Of a DNA stretch of 56,561 nt, positions 20,460 through 29,413 are shown piece after piece (the stretch's first letter is position 1; every line of letters starts with the position of its first letter). The DNA comes from Gammaproteobacteria bacterium RIFOXYD12_FULL_61_37 (GTDB lineage: Bacteria; Pseudomonadota; Gammaproteobacteria; Chromatiales; Chromatiaceae), in NCBI GenBank assembly GCA_001801995.1, contig MGZB01000009.1, forward strand, positions 1-56,561. The letters are read 5' to 3'. The notes under the pieces are model-generated. The model saw only the letters and a list, made by a program, of their open reading frames with translations. It was not told where the DNA came from and did not search any database. The position numbers were made by a program, and so were the translations under genes.

Positions 20460-21332
20460 ATGAACATCGGCGCCCTCACGGCAAACGACAAACTCGCACT
20501 CACCCTTTTTATGGCGATGGCGCTCCACTCCCTCGTTATTCTGGGGGTGACGTTCAATTTCGACGACATAGCCTCCCAGGCGCCCGACCGGACGCTGGAG
20601 ATTACCGTGGTCCGGCACCCGCGCAAGGCGGAAACGCCCGCCAAGGCCGACTTTCTGGCGCAAACCAGCCAACAGGGCGGCGGGACCCTGGATAAGGCTG
20701 CGGTGCCCAAGACCCGCATCGCCCCTCCTGCCACAAACCCGCAGGAGATCCCCAGCCACGAACAGATGGGAGCGGGCGCGCCTGAGCCGCAGGCCGCGAA
20801 GGAAAAGGTCATCTCCGCGCAACAGGCGCAAAAGCCTGTCCCCAAGCCGAAACAGGAGCGGCCCAGTGTGGCGAATGCAGCCTCCGCAGCGGACATCCTG
20901 GCCCAGCTCAATCAGGAAATCGAACGCCAGACCGCCGAACTCGACATGAAAATGGAGGCCTACGCCAAGCGTCCGCGCACCAAAAATATTTCCGCCGCTA
21001 CCCAGGAATATAAGTACGCGGCCTATCTCCAGGCCTGGAAACAGAAGGTAGAGCGTATCGGTACACTCAACTTTCCCGACGAGGCAAAACGGCAAAAGCT
21101 TTACGGAAACCTGATGCTGACCGTCAGCCTCCGGCCCGACGGAACCATACTGAATATCGCCTTGAACAGTTCCTCGGGACAAAAGGTGCTGGACGACGCA
21201 GCCATTCGCATCGTGCGGCTGGCCGCGCCCTACGCCCCCTTTCCCTCGAACATAGCCAAAGAGATTGATGTCCTTCACATCACCCGGACTTGGCGATTCA
21301 CCACTTCCAACCAACTTTTTACCGGAAATTGA
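20460..21332 (+). CDS. tonB: TonB-like energy transducer
   Basis: 290 residues. Seen: N-terminal membrane anchor (about residues 11-30, LALTLFMAMALHSLVILGV), a Pro/Lys/Ala-rich periplasmic spacer (PKPKQERPS), and a C-terminal TonB domain with YAAYLQAWKQKVERIGTLNFPDEA and GNLMLTVSLRPDGTILNIAL. It would pass proton-motive energy from ExbB/ExbD to outer-membrane receptors. No exbB or exbD is nearby. ATG at 20460 is chosen because the frame upstream runs over the gshB 3' end. Same position as in Pseudomonas (gshB-tonB-yqgE). Confidence 0.9.
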   Translation: MNIGALTANDKLALTLFMAMALHSLVILGVTFNFDDIASQAPDRTLEITVVRHPRKAETPAKADFLAQTSQQGGGTLDKAAVPKTRIAPPATNPQEIPSHEQMGAGAPEPQAAKEKVISAQQAQKPVPKPKQERPSVANAASAADILAQLNQEIERQTAELDMKMEAYAKRPRTKNISAATQEYKYAAYLQAWKQKVERIGTLNFPDEAKRQKLYGNLMLTVSLRPDGTILNIALNSSSGQKVLDDAAIRIVRLAAPYAPFPSNIAKEIDVLHITRTWRFTTSNQLFTGN

Positions 21333-21365
21333 CCCGCTTTCGACGGAAGGTTCCAATACCCATCC

Positions 21366-21929
21366 ATGAGCCCAGAAAACACCCTCACAAACCATTTCCT
21401 GATCGCCATGCCGGGCATGCAAGACCCCAATTTTGCCCGCACCCTCACCCTTGTCTGCGAACACTCCGCGCAGGGCGCCATGGGGATTACCATCAACCGG
21501 CCGGCCAATCTGAAGCTGGGTGACATCTTCGAGCAGCTGTCGATCACCCCGGCCGATGAGTCGCTGAATCGGGCGCCCGTTTTCCAGGGCGGCCCGGTAC
21601 AGGCCGAACGCGGGTTCGTCCTGCATAACGACAACAGTGTCTGGGACTCAAGCCTTTCGGTTGCGCCCGGCATCAGCGTCACCACCTCCCGCGACATCCT
21701 GGAAGCCATCGCCCAGGGGCGAGGGCCCGGAGGATTCCTGATGGCCCTGGGCTACGCCGGCTGGACCGCCGGCCAGTTGGAACAGGAACTGGGCCATAAC
21801 GCCTGGCTCAGCGGCCCTGCCCATCAAGACATCATCTTCACCCTGCCCGTGGAGCAGAGGCTGAACCTGGCCGCCCAGCGGCTGGGTGTCGATCTGAACC
21901 TGATCTCCAGCGAAGCGGGTCATGCGTGA
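21366..21929 (+). CDS. yqgE: YqgE/AlgH family protein
   Basis: 187 residues of the UPF0301 family. Seen: NHFLIAMPGMQDPNFARTLTLVCEH at the start, GAMGITINRP, VFQGGPVQAERGFVLH, ALGYAGWTAGQLEQEL and AWL. Molecular function of the family is not established. Part of the gshB-tonB-yqgE-ruvX-pyr run, 33 bases after tonB. Confidence 0.95.
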   Translation: MSPENTLTNHFLIAMPGMQDPNFARTLTLVCEHSAQGAMGITINRPANLKLGDIFEQLSITPADESLNRAPVFQGGPVQAERGFVLHNDNSVWDSSLSVAPGISVTTSRDILEAIAQGRGPGGFLMALGYAGWTAGQLEQELGHNAWLSGPAHQDIIFTLPVEQRLNLAAQRLGVDLNLISSEAGHA

Positions 21930-21947
21930 CCCCTGGAAGGCTATAGA

Positions 21948-22373
21948 ATGGTGGTCCTGGGCTTTGATTACGGCAGCCGCAAGATCGGTGTGGCGGTCGG
22001 CCAGACGCTGACCCGCCAGGCATCGCCGCTGACCACCTTATCCATGGTTCAGCAGCGCCCCGACTGGGACGCCATACATCGGCTGATTGCCGAATGGAGG
22101 CCCGCCGCCCTGATAGTGGGATTACCCCTCAATATGGACGGCACCCCGACCCTGCTGACCGGCCGCATCGGGCGCTTTGGGCGCCAGTTGGAGGGCCGCT
22201 ACCACTTGCCCGTGCATTTGGCGGACGAGCGGTTGACCTCGCGGGCCGCCCGCGAAGATTTTGGCCCCGGCATGAACAAATCCGGCGGCATCGATGCCTT
22301 TGCCGCCAAACTGATTATTGAAACCTGGTTGAGTGAATACGATGAGCGAGACTCGGACTCTCGGCAGCCATGA
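21948..22373 (+). CDS. ruvX: Holliday junction resolvase-like protein YqgF (RuvX)
   Basis: 141 residues, RNase H-like fold. Seen: [16 protein letters not shown] with the first catalytic Asp, [23 protein letters not shown] with a catalytic Glu, and the late [16 protein letters not shown] with the last Asp. Implicated in processing the 5' end of 16S pre-rRNA. Overlaps the start of pyrR by 32 bases. Confidence 0.95.
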   Translation: MVVLGFDYGSRKIGVAVGQTLTRQASPLTTLSMVQQRPDWDAIHRLIAEWRPAALIVGLPLNMDGTPTLLTGRIGRFGRQLEGRYHLPVHLADERLTSRAAREDFGPGMNKSGGIDAFAAKLIIETWLSEYDERDSDSRQP

Positions 22374-22929
22374 GGTCGACGGGCTTATCGCCCGCATCGC
22401 CAACGACCTCTGGGCCGATCTTTCCCGACGGGGCATCAAGGACCCCCTGATGATCGGCATCCACACCGGCGGCGTATGGATCGCGCAACGGCTGCACCAG
22501 ATCTTGGGCATCGGGGAACCCCTGGGCTCCCTCGACATCGGCTTCTACCGTGACGACTTCACCCGCGTGGGCATGCATCCTGTCGTGCGCCCCTCCTCCA
22601 TCCCCTTTTCCTTGGAGGGCCGCCACATCCTGCTGGTGGATGATGTCTTGCAGAGCGGGCGCACCGTGCGTGCGGCCCTCAACGAAATCTTCGACTATGG
22701 CCGCCCCGCCTCGGTTACTCTGGTCGTTCTGGTGGAGCGGGACGGACGCGAACTCCCCATCGAGCCCAGGGTCCGCGGCATGAAGGTGGATGGGCGCGAC
22801 AACCGTGTCACCCTGACCGGTCCTAGCCCCCTGAACCTGATCATCGGCCAACCCAAGCACGAGGCACGGGCCGCGGGAGCGGCGCTGGAATCCGCCCTTT
22901 GCGCGCCTAGGGAGGGAACCGCCGGATGA
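22342..22929 (+). CDS. pyrR: Bifunctional PyrR: pyr operon regulator / uracil phosphoribosyltransferase
   Basis: 195 residues. Seen: [14 protein letters not shown], the PRPP-binding loop [19 protein letters not shown] and [11 protein letters not shown]. In Gram-positives PyrR binds pyr mRNA; in pseudomonads it acts on pyrimidine gene expression and is encoded just ahead of pyrB as here. No leader with obvious anti-terminator stems was seen upstream, because ruvX overlaps the start. ATG at 22342 is preferred over the GTG at 22333. Overlaps pyrB by 4 bases. Confidence 0.95.
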   Translation: MSETRTLGSHEVDGLIARIANDLWADLSRRGIKDPLMIGIHTGGVWIAQRLHQILGIGEPLGSLDIGFYRDDFTRVGMHPVVRPSSIPFSLEGRHILLVDDVLQSGRTVRAALNEIFDYGRPASVTLVVLVERDGRELPIEPRVRGMKVDGRDNRVTLTGPSPLNLIIGQPKHEARAAGAALESALCAPREGTAG

Positions 22930-23897
22930 AAAACAACCTTCAACTGGACGAGCAGGGGCGGTTGCGCCACTTTCTCACCATCGAGGGCCTCAGCCGTCCA
23001 TTGCTGACGGAGATACTGGACACTGCGGAGTCCTTCGCCGGCGTCGGCGAGCGCACCGTCAAGAAGGTGCCGCTGCTGCGCGGCAAGGTCATCGCCAACC
23101 TGTTCTTCGAGACCAGCACCCGCACTCGCACCACCTTCGAGCTTGCCGCCAAGCGGCTCTCCGCCGATGTGCTCAATCTCAATATCAGCACCTCCTCCAC
23201 AACCAAGGGAGAGACCCTGCTCGACACCCTCCGCAACCTGGAGGCCATGCAGGTGGATATGTTCGTGGTCCGCCACAATGAGAGCGGTTCCGCCCATTTC
23301 ATCGCCCAGCACGCAGCCCCCCACGTCAGCGTCATCAACGCCGGCGATGGCCGCCACGCCCACCCGACCCAGGCCATGCTGGACATGTTCACCATCCGCC
23401 GCCACAAAAAGGATTTCAGCCAGCTCAAGGTCGCCATCGTCGGCGACTTGCTCCATTCGCGGGTGGCGCGCTCACAGATCGCAGCCCTCAACACCCTGGG
23501 CGTGGCCGAGATACGCTGCATCGCACCGCGCACCCTGATGCCGGGGGATATCCGCTCCTGCGGTGTACACCCCTACAGCAACATGGAGCAGGGCATCCGC
23601 GACGCGGATGTGGTGATCATGCTGCGGTTGCAGAAGGAGCGCATGCAGGGCGCCTTCATCCCCAGCGAACATGAATACTTCCGGCTGTTCGGCCTGACCG
23701 GGCGGCGGCTGGAACTGCTCCATCCCGAGGCCATCGTCATGCATCCAGGCCCCATCAATCGCGGCGTGGAAATGGATTCCCAGGTCGCGGACGGCGAGCG
23801 TTCCGTCATCTTGCAGCAGGTCACCTACGGCATTGCCGTGCGCATGGCGGTCATGTCCCTCTGCATGCAGTCCAGCGACCGGGGAGGCGAGGCATGA
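22926..23897 (+). CDS. pyrB: Aspartate carbamoyltransferase catalytic subunit
   Basis: 323 residues. Condenses carbamoyl phosphate with aspartate, the committed step of pyrimidine synthesis. Seen: [19 protein letters not shown] (carbamoyl-phosphate loop), [41 protein letters not shown] and [15 protein letters not shown] overlaps both pyrR upstream and pyrC' downstream, so the three genes are translationally coupled. No pyrI is present; the length and context match the class that assembles with PyrC'. Confidence 0.97.
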   Translation: MKNNLQLDEQGRLRHFLTIEGLSRPLLTEILDTAESFAGVGERTVKKVPLLRGKVIANLFFETSTRTRTTFELAAKRLSADVLNLNISTSSTTKGETLLDTLRNLEAMQVDMFVVRHNESGSAHFIAQHAAPHVSVINAGDGRHAHPTQAMLDMFTIRRHKKDFSQLKVAIVGDLLHSRVARSQIAALNTLGVAEIRCIAPRTLMPGDIRSCGVHPYSNMEQGIRDADVVIMLRLQKERMQGAFIPSEHEYFRLFGLTGRRLELLHPEAIVMHPGPINRGVEMDSQVADGERSVILQQVTYGIAVRMAVMSLCMQSSDRGGEA

Positions 23898-25183
23898 GAT
23901 CCGCACCGCGCATCGCCATCCTGAACGGCCGTCTGATAGACCCTGCCAACGGCATCGATGAAATCACCGGCCTCTATATCGCCGAGGGCAAGGTCCTGGC
24001 CATCGGCGAGAGGCCGCCCGGATTCGAGGCCGATCAGATCCTCGACGCCGGCGGCAAGATCCTCTGCCCTGGTTTGATCGACCTCAACGCCCATCTCCGC
24101 GAGCCCGGCCATGAGCACAAGGCGACCATCGCCAGCGAAACGACGGCCGCCGCCCGCTCCGGCATCACCACAGTCTGCTGCGCCCCGGATACCGATCCCG
24201 TCATCGATTCCCCCGCCGTCATCGAGCTGATCCGGCGCCGCGCCAAGCAGAGCGGCAAGGCTATGGTGCTGCCTATCGGCGCCCTCACCCAGGGCTTGGG
24301 TGGAGAGATCATCAGTGAGATGGCCGCCCTGAAAGAGGCCGGGTGCGTTGCCGTCAGCAATGTCCACCGTCCGCTGAAAAACACCCTGGTGGAACGGCGG
24401 GCCCTCGAATACGCCGCCACCTACGATGTGCTGGTCTTCCTGCGGCCCGAGGACCTTCACCTGCGGGACAATGGCTGCGTCCACGAAGGTCCCATCGCCA
24501 CCCGGCTGGGCCTGCCGGGGATACCCTCCGCTGCCGAATGCGTGGCGGTGGCCCGTGACTTGGCGCTGGCAGCCCACACCGGCGCCCGCATCCACTTCCG
24601 TGGCATCTCGACCGCCACCTCTCTACGCATGATCCGCCGCGCCCAGGGTGATGGCCTGCCTGTCAGCGCCGATGTCCCTGCCCATCAGCTCCATCTCACG
24701 GAACAGGATGTCGATCAGTTCAACAGCCAGTGCCATGTCACCCCCCCCCTGCGTACCTTGCAAGACAGGGAGGCACTACGCGAAGGCGTCGCGACGGGCA
24801 TCATATCCGCCATTTGTTCCGATCATCAGCCCCATGAACCGGACGCCAAGCTACTCCCCTTCCCGTCCACAGCGCCCGGCATCTCCGCCCTGGAAACCCT
24901 GTTGCCCCTGACCTTGAAGCTGGTCGAGGACGGCGTGCTTTCCCTCTCCACCGCCATCGCCCGCGTCACCGCCGGCCCGGCCGCGATCCTTGGCATCGAG
25001 GCCGGCCGTCTCGGCATCGGCGACCGGGCGGATATCTGCATCTTCGACCCGGACCACGCCTGGACCTTCACCGAAGAAGGGATGCTCAGCGCGGGCCGCA
25101 ACACCCCCTTCCTGGGCTGGCATTTCAACGGTCTGGTCACCCATACCCTGTTCGAGGGGCGAATCGTCTATCAGAACCCATGA
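23894..25183 (+). CDS. pyrC': Dihydroorotase-like PyrC', probably inactive structural subunit
   Basis: 429 residues, amidohydrolase fold. Active dihydroorotases carry an HxH zinc pair before LREPG; here the sequence is [12 protein letters not shown], so the first His is Asn (N65) while H67 remains. The later zinc-ligand regions are also changed: [10 protein letters not shown] instead of an HCED-type motif, and IHFRGISTA where a His normally follows. D310 (SDHQPHEPD) is kept. This pattern fits the PyrC' of pseudomonads, which does not catalyse but is needed to assemble aspartate carbamoyltransferase. A working dihydroorotase would have to be encoded elsewhere. Coupled to pyrB by ATGA overlap. 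Confidence 0.92.
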   Translation: MRSAPRIAILNGRLIDPANGIDEITGLYIAEGKVLAIGERPPGFEADQILDAGGKILCPGLIDLNAHLREPGHEHKATIASETTAAARSGITTVCCAPDTDPVIDSPAVIELIRRRAKQSGKAMVLPIGALTQGLGGEIISEMAALKEAGCVAVSNVHRPLKNTLVERRALEYAATYDVLVFLRPEDLHLRDNGCVHEGPIATRLGLPGIPSAAECVAVARDLALAAHTGARIHFRGISTATSLRMIRRAQGDGLPVSADVPAHQLHLTEQDVDQFNSQCHVTPPLRTLQDREALREGVATGIISAICSDHQPHEPDAKLLPFPSTAPGISALETLLPLTLKLVEDGVLSLSTAIARVTAGPAAILGIEAGRLGIGDRADICIFDPDHAWTFTEEGMLSAGRNTPFLGWHFNGLVTHTLFEGRIVYQNP

Positions 25184-26061
25184 ACGCTAAACTCCACCGC
25201 GACACCATTTTCAACGAGCAAGGCCCGATCCTGACCCATGAGCATCTGCCGGGCGATCAGCACACCCTGCGCCTCCAGGCACCGGAGTGCGCCGCCCATG
25301 CCCGGCCCGGCCAGTTCGTTCATCTCCAGGTTCACCCGCTACGACCCTTGCGCCGCCCCATCTCTCTCATGCGGACATCTCCCGAGGAGGGTTGGATCGA
25401 GCTGCTCTACAAGGCGGTGGGCGAGGGCACCCGCCTGCTGGCCGAACGTCAGACCGGCGAGATCATCGACCTGCTCGGTCCCATTGGAACTCCCTTCGAG
25501 GCAACGGGCAAACGCCCCTTATTGATCGGCGGTGGTGTCGGCATGCCGCCCATGCTCTTTCTGGTGGAAGACCTCAAACGGCAAGGCGGATTCTCTCCCT
25601 TTGTCATCCTTGGCTCGGAGGTCCCCTTCCCCTTCCAGCCGAGGCCTTCGCGCATCCTGACACCGGCCTTGCCCGGCGATGTCATGGCCACCATGCCCCT
25701 GCTGGACGACTGGGGTATTCCCTGCCGCCTGGCCAGTCTGCAAGGATTCCCCGGCTGCTACGAGGGTTACGTCACCGGCCTGGCAAAACTCTGGCTGAAC
25801 GGGCTTGAAGACGGCGCCAGAAAGGAAGTCGAGATCTTCGCCTGCGGCCCCCACCCCATGCTGGCGGCGGTAGCGCGTCTGGCGGATGAGTTCTCTCTTC
25901 CCTGCCATGTCTCCTTGGAGGAGTTCATGGCCTGCGGCGTGGGGGGATGCGCCGGATGCGTGGTTCCCGTGGCAACGGAACAAGGCATGGCCATGAAGCG
26001 CGTCTGCGTGGATGGGCCGGTATTCGACGCCCGGCAGGTATTTGGATCGCTAAAAAGATGA
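25180..26061 (+). CDS. PyrK-like dihydroorotate dehydrogenase electron transfer subunit
   Basis: 293 residues. Ferredoxin-reductase fold with a [2Fe-2S] site: FAD-binding RPISLM (in LRRPISLMRTSP), NAD-binding LIGGGVGMPPML and FACGPHPMLAAV, and cysteines C252, C257, C260 and C276 in the PyrK spacing (CGVGGCAGC...CVDGPVF). In Gram-positives PyrK passes electrons from dihydroorotate dehydrogenase 1B to NAD. Most gammaproteobacteria use the quinone-linked class 2 enzyme and need no PyrK. The gene overlaps pyrC' by 4 bases, so it is coupled to pyrimidine synthesis, but no pyrD lies in the window. A different electron partner is possible. Confidence 0.88.
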   Translation: MNAKLHRDTIFNEQGPILTHEHLPGDQHTLRLQAPECAAHARPGQFVHLQVHPLRPLRRPISLMRTSPEEGWIELLYKAVGEGTRLLAERQTGEIIDLLGPIGTPFEATGKRPLLIGGGVGMPPMLFLVEDLKRQGGFSPFVILGSEVPFPFQPRPSRILTPALPGDVMATMPLLDDWGIPCRLASLQGFPGCYEGYVTGLAKLWLNGLEDGARKEVEIFACGPHPMLAAVARLADEFSLPCHVSLEEFMACGVGGCAGCVVPVATEQGMAMKRVCVDGPVFDARQVFGSLKR

Positions 26062-26120
26062 GTCAGCAGTCCGCAAGGGACTGTTCGGCCCGCCAAGGGG
26101 TTCTGGGATGGCAGGTAAAG

Positions 26121-26696
26121 TTACAGCTTGCGTAGCGCGGCATCGGTTTGCCGGATGAACCGACCGGCCTCCTGAGGGTCTTCTATCTCCCTCGCCAACT
26201 TCCCCAGAAAGTCGCCAAGGTCGCTGGGAGCACGAAACCCGCCGGGGGGCAGGGACTGCAATGCTTCTTCCATTACCACGACCGCGAAGGGTCCCAGGAT
26301 ATCGATGAGCCCCTCACGGACAAGGGCGATCGCCCGTCCTTGAAAACCCGCGCCTGTGCCATGCGATGCCGGCGATGCGGCAGGCGGTGACGATGCCGCG
26401 CCTCCGCCGTGAAGGCCCAACACCTGGAATACCTCGCCGGGACCTATTTCACTTCCGGGAAGGATTACAGGGGTGGAGCCAAAGTTGTAGCTCGCCCTCT
26501 CTACCTTGGCGAGGCGCTCCAGGGCCGCCTTGCCGAGAATGGTGCCGGAGTAAATGCCGGCGACAGCGCCATCCCTGAACGCCACCGCGACGGGATGCCC
26601 ATCCTCGGGACTGATGAACATCGTCCCAGGTTTCTTGCTCTCAAGCCTCTTTTCCAGCTCACGGACCAGGGTCTGGAAATTCACTCTATTGTCCAT
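26121..26696 (-). CDS. Uncharacterised protein with DUF4388-like N-terminus
   Basis: 191 residues, no signal peptide or membrane helix. N-terminal half (TMFISPEDGHPVAVAFRDGAV, GIYSGTILGKAALERL) has the short-beta pattern of DUF4388-like signalling domains. A Gly/Ala/Ser/Pro linker (about 97-116) joins it to a helical C-terminal half (ALVREGLIDILGPFAVVVMEEAL and FLGKLAREIEDPQEAGRFIRQ). It lies 27 bases downstream of the haem-type sensor gene on the same strand, so probably one operon and one pathway. Function unknown; the domain call is from pattern only. Confidence 0.72.
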   Translation of the reverse strand: MDNRVNFQTLVRELEKRLESKKPGTMFISPEDGHPVAVAFRDGAVAGIYSGTILGKAALERLAKVERASYNFGSTPVILPGSEIGPGEVFQVLGLHGGGAASSPPAASPASHGTGAGFQGRAIALVREGLIDILGPFAVVVMEEALQSLPPGGFRAPSDLGDFLGKLAREIEDPQEAGRFIRQTDAALRKL

Positions 26697-26723
26697 GTCG
26701 CCCCCTGATATGTATGTGTTGGG

Positions 26724-27635
26724 CTACTTCTGCACTCGTTTCATGGCGGCCACCATACTGCGCCGCAATCGCTCGATGGCGCCGGCGAGGTCGCTGATTT
26801 CGCTGGCATCCTGGTCTTGACTGATCTTATGCTCCAGATCCCCTTTACTCAGCGCCGTCGCCAGCTTGGTGATGTTCACCACGGGAACGATGATGCTCCG
26901 CTTGACCATGGAAGTAATGGTCAGCACGATCAGGCCGAACACCAGCGTAAGTATCCCGCTTGTGATCAGCGCCCGCCACAGGACCAGGGAATTGACATCT
27001 TGGAGCGGCACTCCGACCACCATGACACCCACCACGTCCCCGATCTTATACGAATAGCCATGGTCGGTACCGTAGGTGGCCCTGACCGGTTCCGGGGCGC
27101 TGGCGGGATCGCCATGGCATCTCAGGCACTCCGCTTCCGCCACGCTGGGCCGGGCGGAAACCAGAAAGGTCTTCCCTTGTATGACCCCGGTCTCCTCGAT
27201 CCCATCCTGCTGTAGGTTCGCGCCATACCGGTATCGCTTCAGCAGCTCAGTTTCCAATGGTTCTGGACTATTGAGCTTGTTCAATGGGTTATCCGAGGCC
27301 ACCTTGATGTAGTAATCAGGCTGTTTCTTTCTGAAATGGCCCGCCACCAGGCTGGTCGTTACGGTCGAAGACATGCCTGGCGAATGGAACAGCCCCGCCT
27401 CCAGCAGGCCGGGGCGCAAGTCCTTCGATACGTATTCCCGCACGGATCTGACCATATCCACCAGCAGCGAAAGCTCTTTATGCGCCCCGGCGTAGACCTG
27501 CTGCTGGGTGAAGAAATACACGGCGGGCACGATTGCGAGCAGGCTGAGTAGATAGAGCCCGATGATCGACTTGCGGAATTTCGACGACAAACTGGCCTTC
27601 CGATTATCCGCTGTCGAGACTTGAGCAATGGTCAT
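26724..27635 (-). CDS. Membrane sensor with DUF3365/Tll0287-like CxxCH domain and HAMP
   Basis: 303 residues. Seen: membrane helix 1 (about residues 24-43, SIIGLYLLSLLAIVPAVYFF), a periplasmic region with RYRYGANLQQDG and a CLRCHGDP motif (C170, C173, H174), membrane helix 2 (about 220-245), and a HAMP-like linker (SIIVPVVNITKLATALSKGDLEHKI). The family binds haem in some members and is usually fused to kinase, cyclase or receptor outputs. Here there is no output domain after the HAMP, so it would need a partner. ATG at 27635 is preferred (AAGGTGA); GTG at 27644 is the alternative. Divergent from the second chemosensory cluster. Confidence 0.85.
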   Translation of the reverse strand: MTIAQVSTADNRKASLSSKFRKSIIGLYLLSLLAIVPAVYFFTQQQVYAGAHKELSLLVDMVRSVREYVSKDLRPGLLEAGLFHSPGMSSTVTTSLVAGHFRKKQPDYYIKVASDNPLNKLNSPEPLETELLKRYRYGANLQQDGIEETGVIQGKTFLVSARPSVAEAECLRCHGDPASAPEPVRATYGTDHGYSYKIGDVVGVMVVGVPLQDVNSLVLWRALITSGILTLVFGLIVLTITSMVKRSIIVPVVNITKLATALSKGDLEHKISQDQDASEISDLAGAIERLRRSMVAAMKRVQK

Positions 27636-28135
27636 AACCTTCACCTTCCGAATTCTGTTGTTGAACTACCTGCCTTTGCCGGAGCCAAGGGACCGCCGGA
27701 GCATAGGCCTGATCACGAATTGTGACGCACTTCGCAAATTCGATATGCTTCAAAGATGCCCTGAGCATTATGATGATTTCAGTACCTGTGTATACTATAA
27801 TTATCCGGATCGAGACGCTCTGGAAATAAAAACAATAGCTTAGACTGGAATGGTCAGTCCTCGCGCGAATATGCGGGGGCGCCTATTGACCTGGAAGGGT
27901 CTTGATTGCATAGACAACCAAAGAACTGACGAATTTCTGACCTCTGTGCCGGCGGGGATGGGGCGTGCGGGCTTTTCCTGCAATTGCATCCTAAACTACC
28001 TATATTTGGGGCTGTATGGGGAAGGATACCGGTGATCGGACCGGCCCCTTGGCCTGTGGCTTACTAACTGCTCTACCAGGCCCAGGTCTATTCGAGCTTG
28101 GAGCCGGCCTAGACCCTATAGCGGAGATTACGGTT
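27636..28135. other. 500-base intergenic region between divergent signalling genes
   Basis: No convincing gene. The part near 27730-27840 is clearly more AT-rich than its neighbours, with TATACTATAATTAT at about 27791-27804 that could serve as a -10 region. A possible promoter facing right has TTGACC at 27886-27891 and CATAGA at 27909-27914, 17 bases apart, a weak match. The region should hold promoters for the minus-strand sensor pair and the plus-strand chemosensory cluster. Confidence 0.45.
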
Positions 28136-28993
28136 ATGGCTGAACAACGTACCTTTCACGTCGCCCTACGCGGTTTTTCGCAAATCGATGCCCTGGCTAT
28201 CCATCGCATCCTTGAACTCTCGGATTCACGGCCGCGCTGCTATGAGCTTATCAAAGGCATGGGCCACGACATCCTCCTGGTCAATGCACTGGCCATGCGG
28301 CCAGGTGACAGGCTTGATACCAGCACACCCTTGGTCTGGATCGACGGAACACCCAGGGCCAGCCGTCCCTATCACGTCCAGCGTCCGTTGCTAGCCTCCC
28401 GCCTGTTGCGTGTGCTGGATCAAGTGACGGTTAAGGAGCTACATTTCATTCCTGAGATCAACATCGGAGTAAAAAGTGTGCATGACCGCCCTGGCTTTGT
28501 GGAGGACGGAAATGCCCAGTGGTCCTTCGAGCCGGACAGCAGGCTCACCCACCCATCCGGTGGCCGAGCCCGGTACCGGGTGATGGTGGCGGACGACAGC
28601 CAGATTGTCCGTACCCAGCTCCAATTGGTTCTGGACAACCTAGGCATCAGGGCCGATTTCGCCACGGACGGACTGGAGGCCATCGCCCTGATGAAAAAGC
28701 GCCGTTTCGATTTGATCCTGATGGACGTGGTCATGCCCAATATGGACGGTTTTACCGCCACCAAAAAGATCAAGAAGGAGTTCGAGGGGCAGGGGCCGAT
28801 CATCATGCTGACCGCCAAGACCTCTCATTTGGACCGGCTGCGCGGGGCGTTCGCCGGCTGCGACACCTACTTGACCAAACCCTTGAATCAGCAGGAATTG
28901 GTCAAGGTGTTGCAACAACATCTCGACATGGAGGAAAGGACATCCAGTTGGCCCCGCGCCTCACAGCCGGCGGCCGACCCGATGACACCCTGA
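28136..28993 (+). CDS. Response regulator with uncharacterised N-terminal domain
   Basis: 285 residues. C-terminal receiver (about 150-265): YRVMVADDSQIVRTQL, phospho-acceptor Asp in LILMDVVMPNMDGF, IIMLTAKTSHLDRLRG and DTYLTKP. The N-terminal 140 residues (FHVALRGFSQIDALAIHRIL, GHDILLVNALA, KELHFIPEINIGV) match no domain I recognise. Start at ATG 28136 fits a GGAG site 9 bases upstream; the open frame runs back to 28016 without one. First gene of the second chemosensory cluster, in the place PilG holds in the first. Confidence 0.82.
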   Translation: MAEQRTFHVALRGFSQIDALAIHRILELSDSRPRCYELIKGMGHDILLVNALAMRPGDRLDTSTPLVWIDGTPRASRPYHVQRPLLASRLLRVLDQVTVKELHFIPEINIGVKSVHDRPGFVEDGNAQWSFEPDSRLTHPSGGRARYRVMVADDSQIVRTQLQLVLDNLGIRADFATDGLEAIALMKKRRFDLILMDVVMPNMDGFTATKKIKKEFEGQGPIIMLTAKTSHLDRLRGAFAGCDTYLTKPLNQQELVKVLQQHLDMEERTSSWPRASQPAADPMTP

Positions 28994-29028
28994 TTTTCCC
29001 ATTTCGCCAGTAACCGAAGGAACCCGCC

Positions 29029-29391
29029 ATGAGCGTCAATACCGTACTCATCGTCGACGACTCCGCCACCGAGCGCACCAATCTGGAACTGATCATCAAT
29101 GACGTGGGTTGCCGGGTGCTGACCGCCGATTCCGGCCAAAAGGCGCTGGAGATTGCCGAGGACAAGCACCCCGACCTGATCTTCCTCGACATCATCATGG
29201 ACAACATGGATGGCTTCCAGACCTGCCGTACCCTTCATGAAAGCCAGACCACCCGCGACATCCCTGTCGTGATGGTCACCGGCAAGGGCCACAAGGCGGA
29301 CAAGATGTGGGCCACCGAACAGGGCGCGCGCGGCTACGTTACCAAGCCCTATTCGAAAGAACAGATTCTGGAACAGATCAAACGCTTCTGA
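29029..29391 (+). CDS. PilH-like response regulator
   Basis: 120 residues, one receiver domain: VLIVDDSATERTNLELI, phospho-acceptor Asp in LIFLDIIMDNMDGFQTCR, VVMVTGKGHKADKMWATEQGARGYVTKP. The KMWATEQGARGYV stretch closely parallels PilH at 18408-18776 (KTWGMRQGAKDYV). Followed by a CheW gene after a short gap. Expected target of the CheA hybrid at 31833-34634. Confidence 0.92.
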   Translation: MSVNTVLIVDDSATERTNLELIINDVGCRVLTADSGQKALEIAEDKHPDLIFLDIIMDNMDGFQTCRTLHESQTTRDIPVVMVTGKGHKADKMWATEQGARGYVTKPYSKEQILEQIKRF

Positions 29392-29413
29392 TGCGACAGT
29401 GACCACGCGGACG

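Noticed and set aside
25866-25877. GGCGGTAGCGCG, near match to the RfaH ops element
   Set aside because: It lies inside the PyrK-like coding sequence, differs from the consensus near the end, and is far from any long surface operon start.
27628-28035. Small open frames in the sensor-chemosensory gap
   Set aside because: No ribosome sites, no signal peptide or domain pattern, and the AT-rich composition fits control DNA better.
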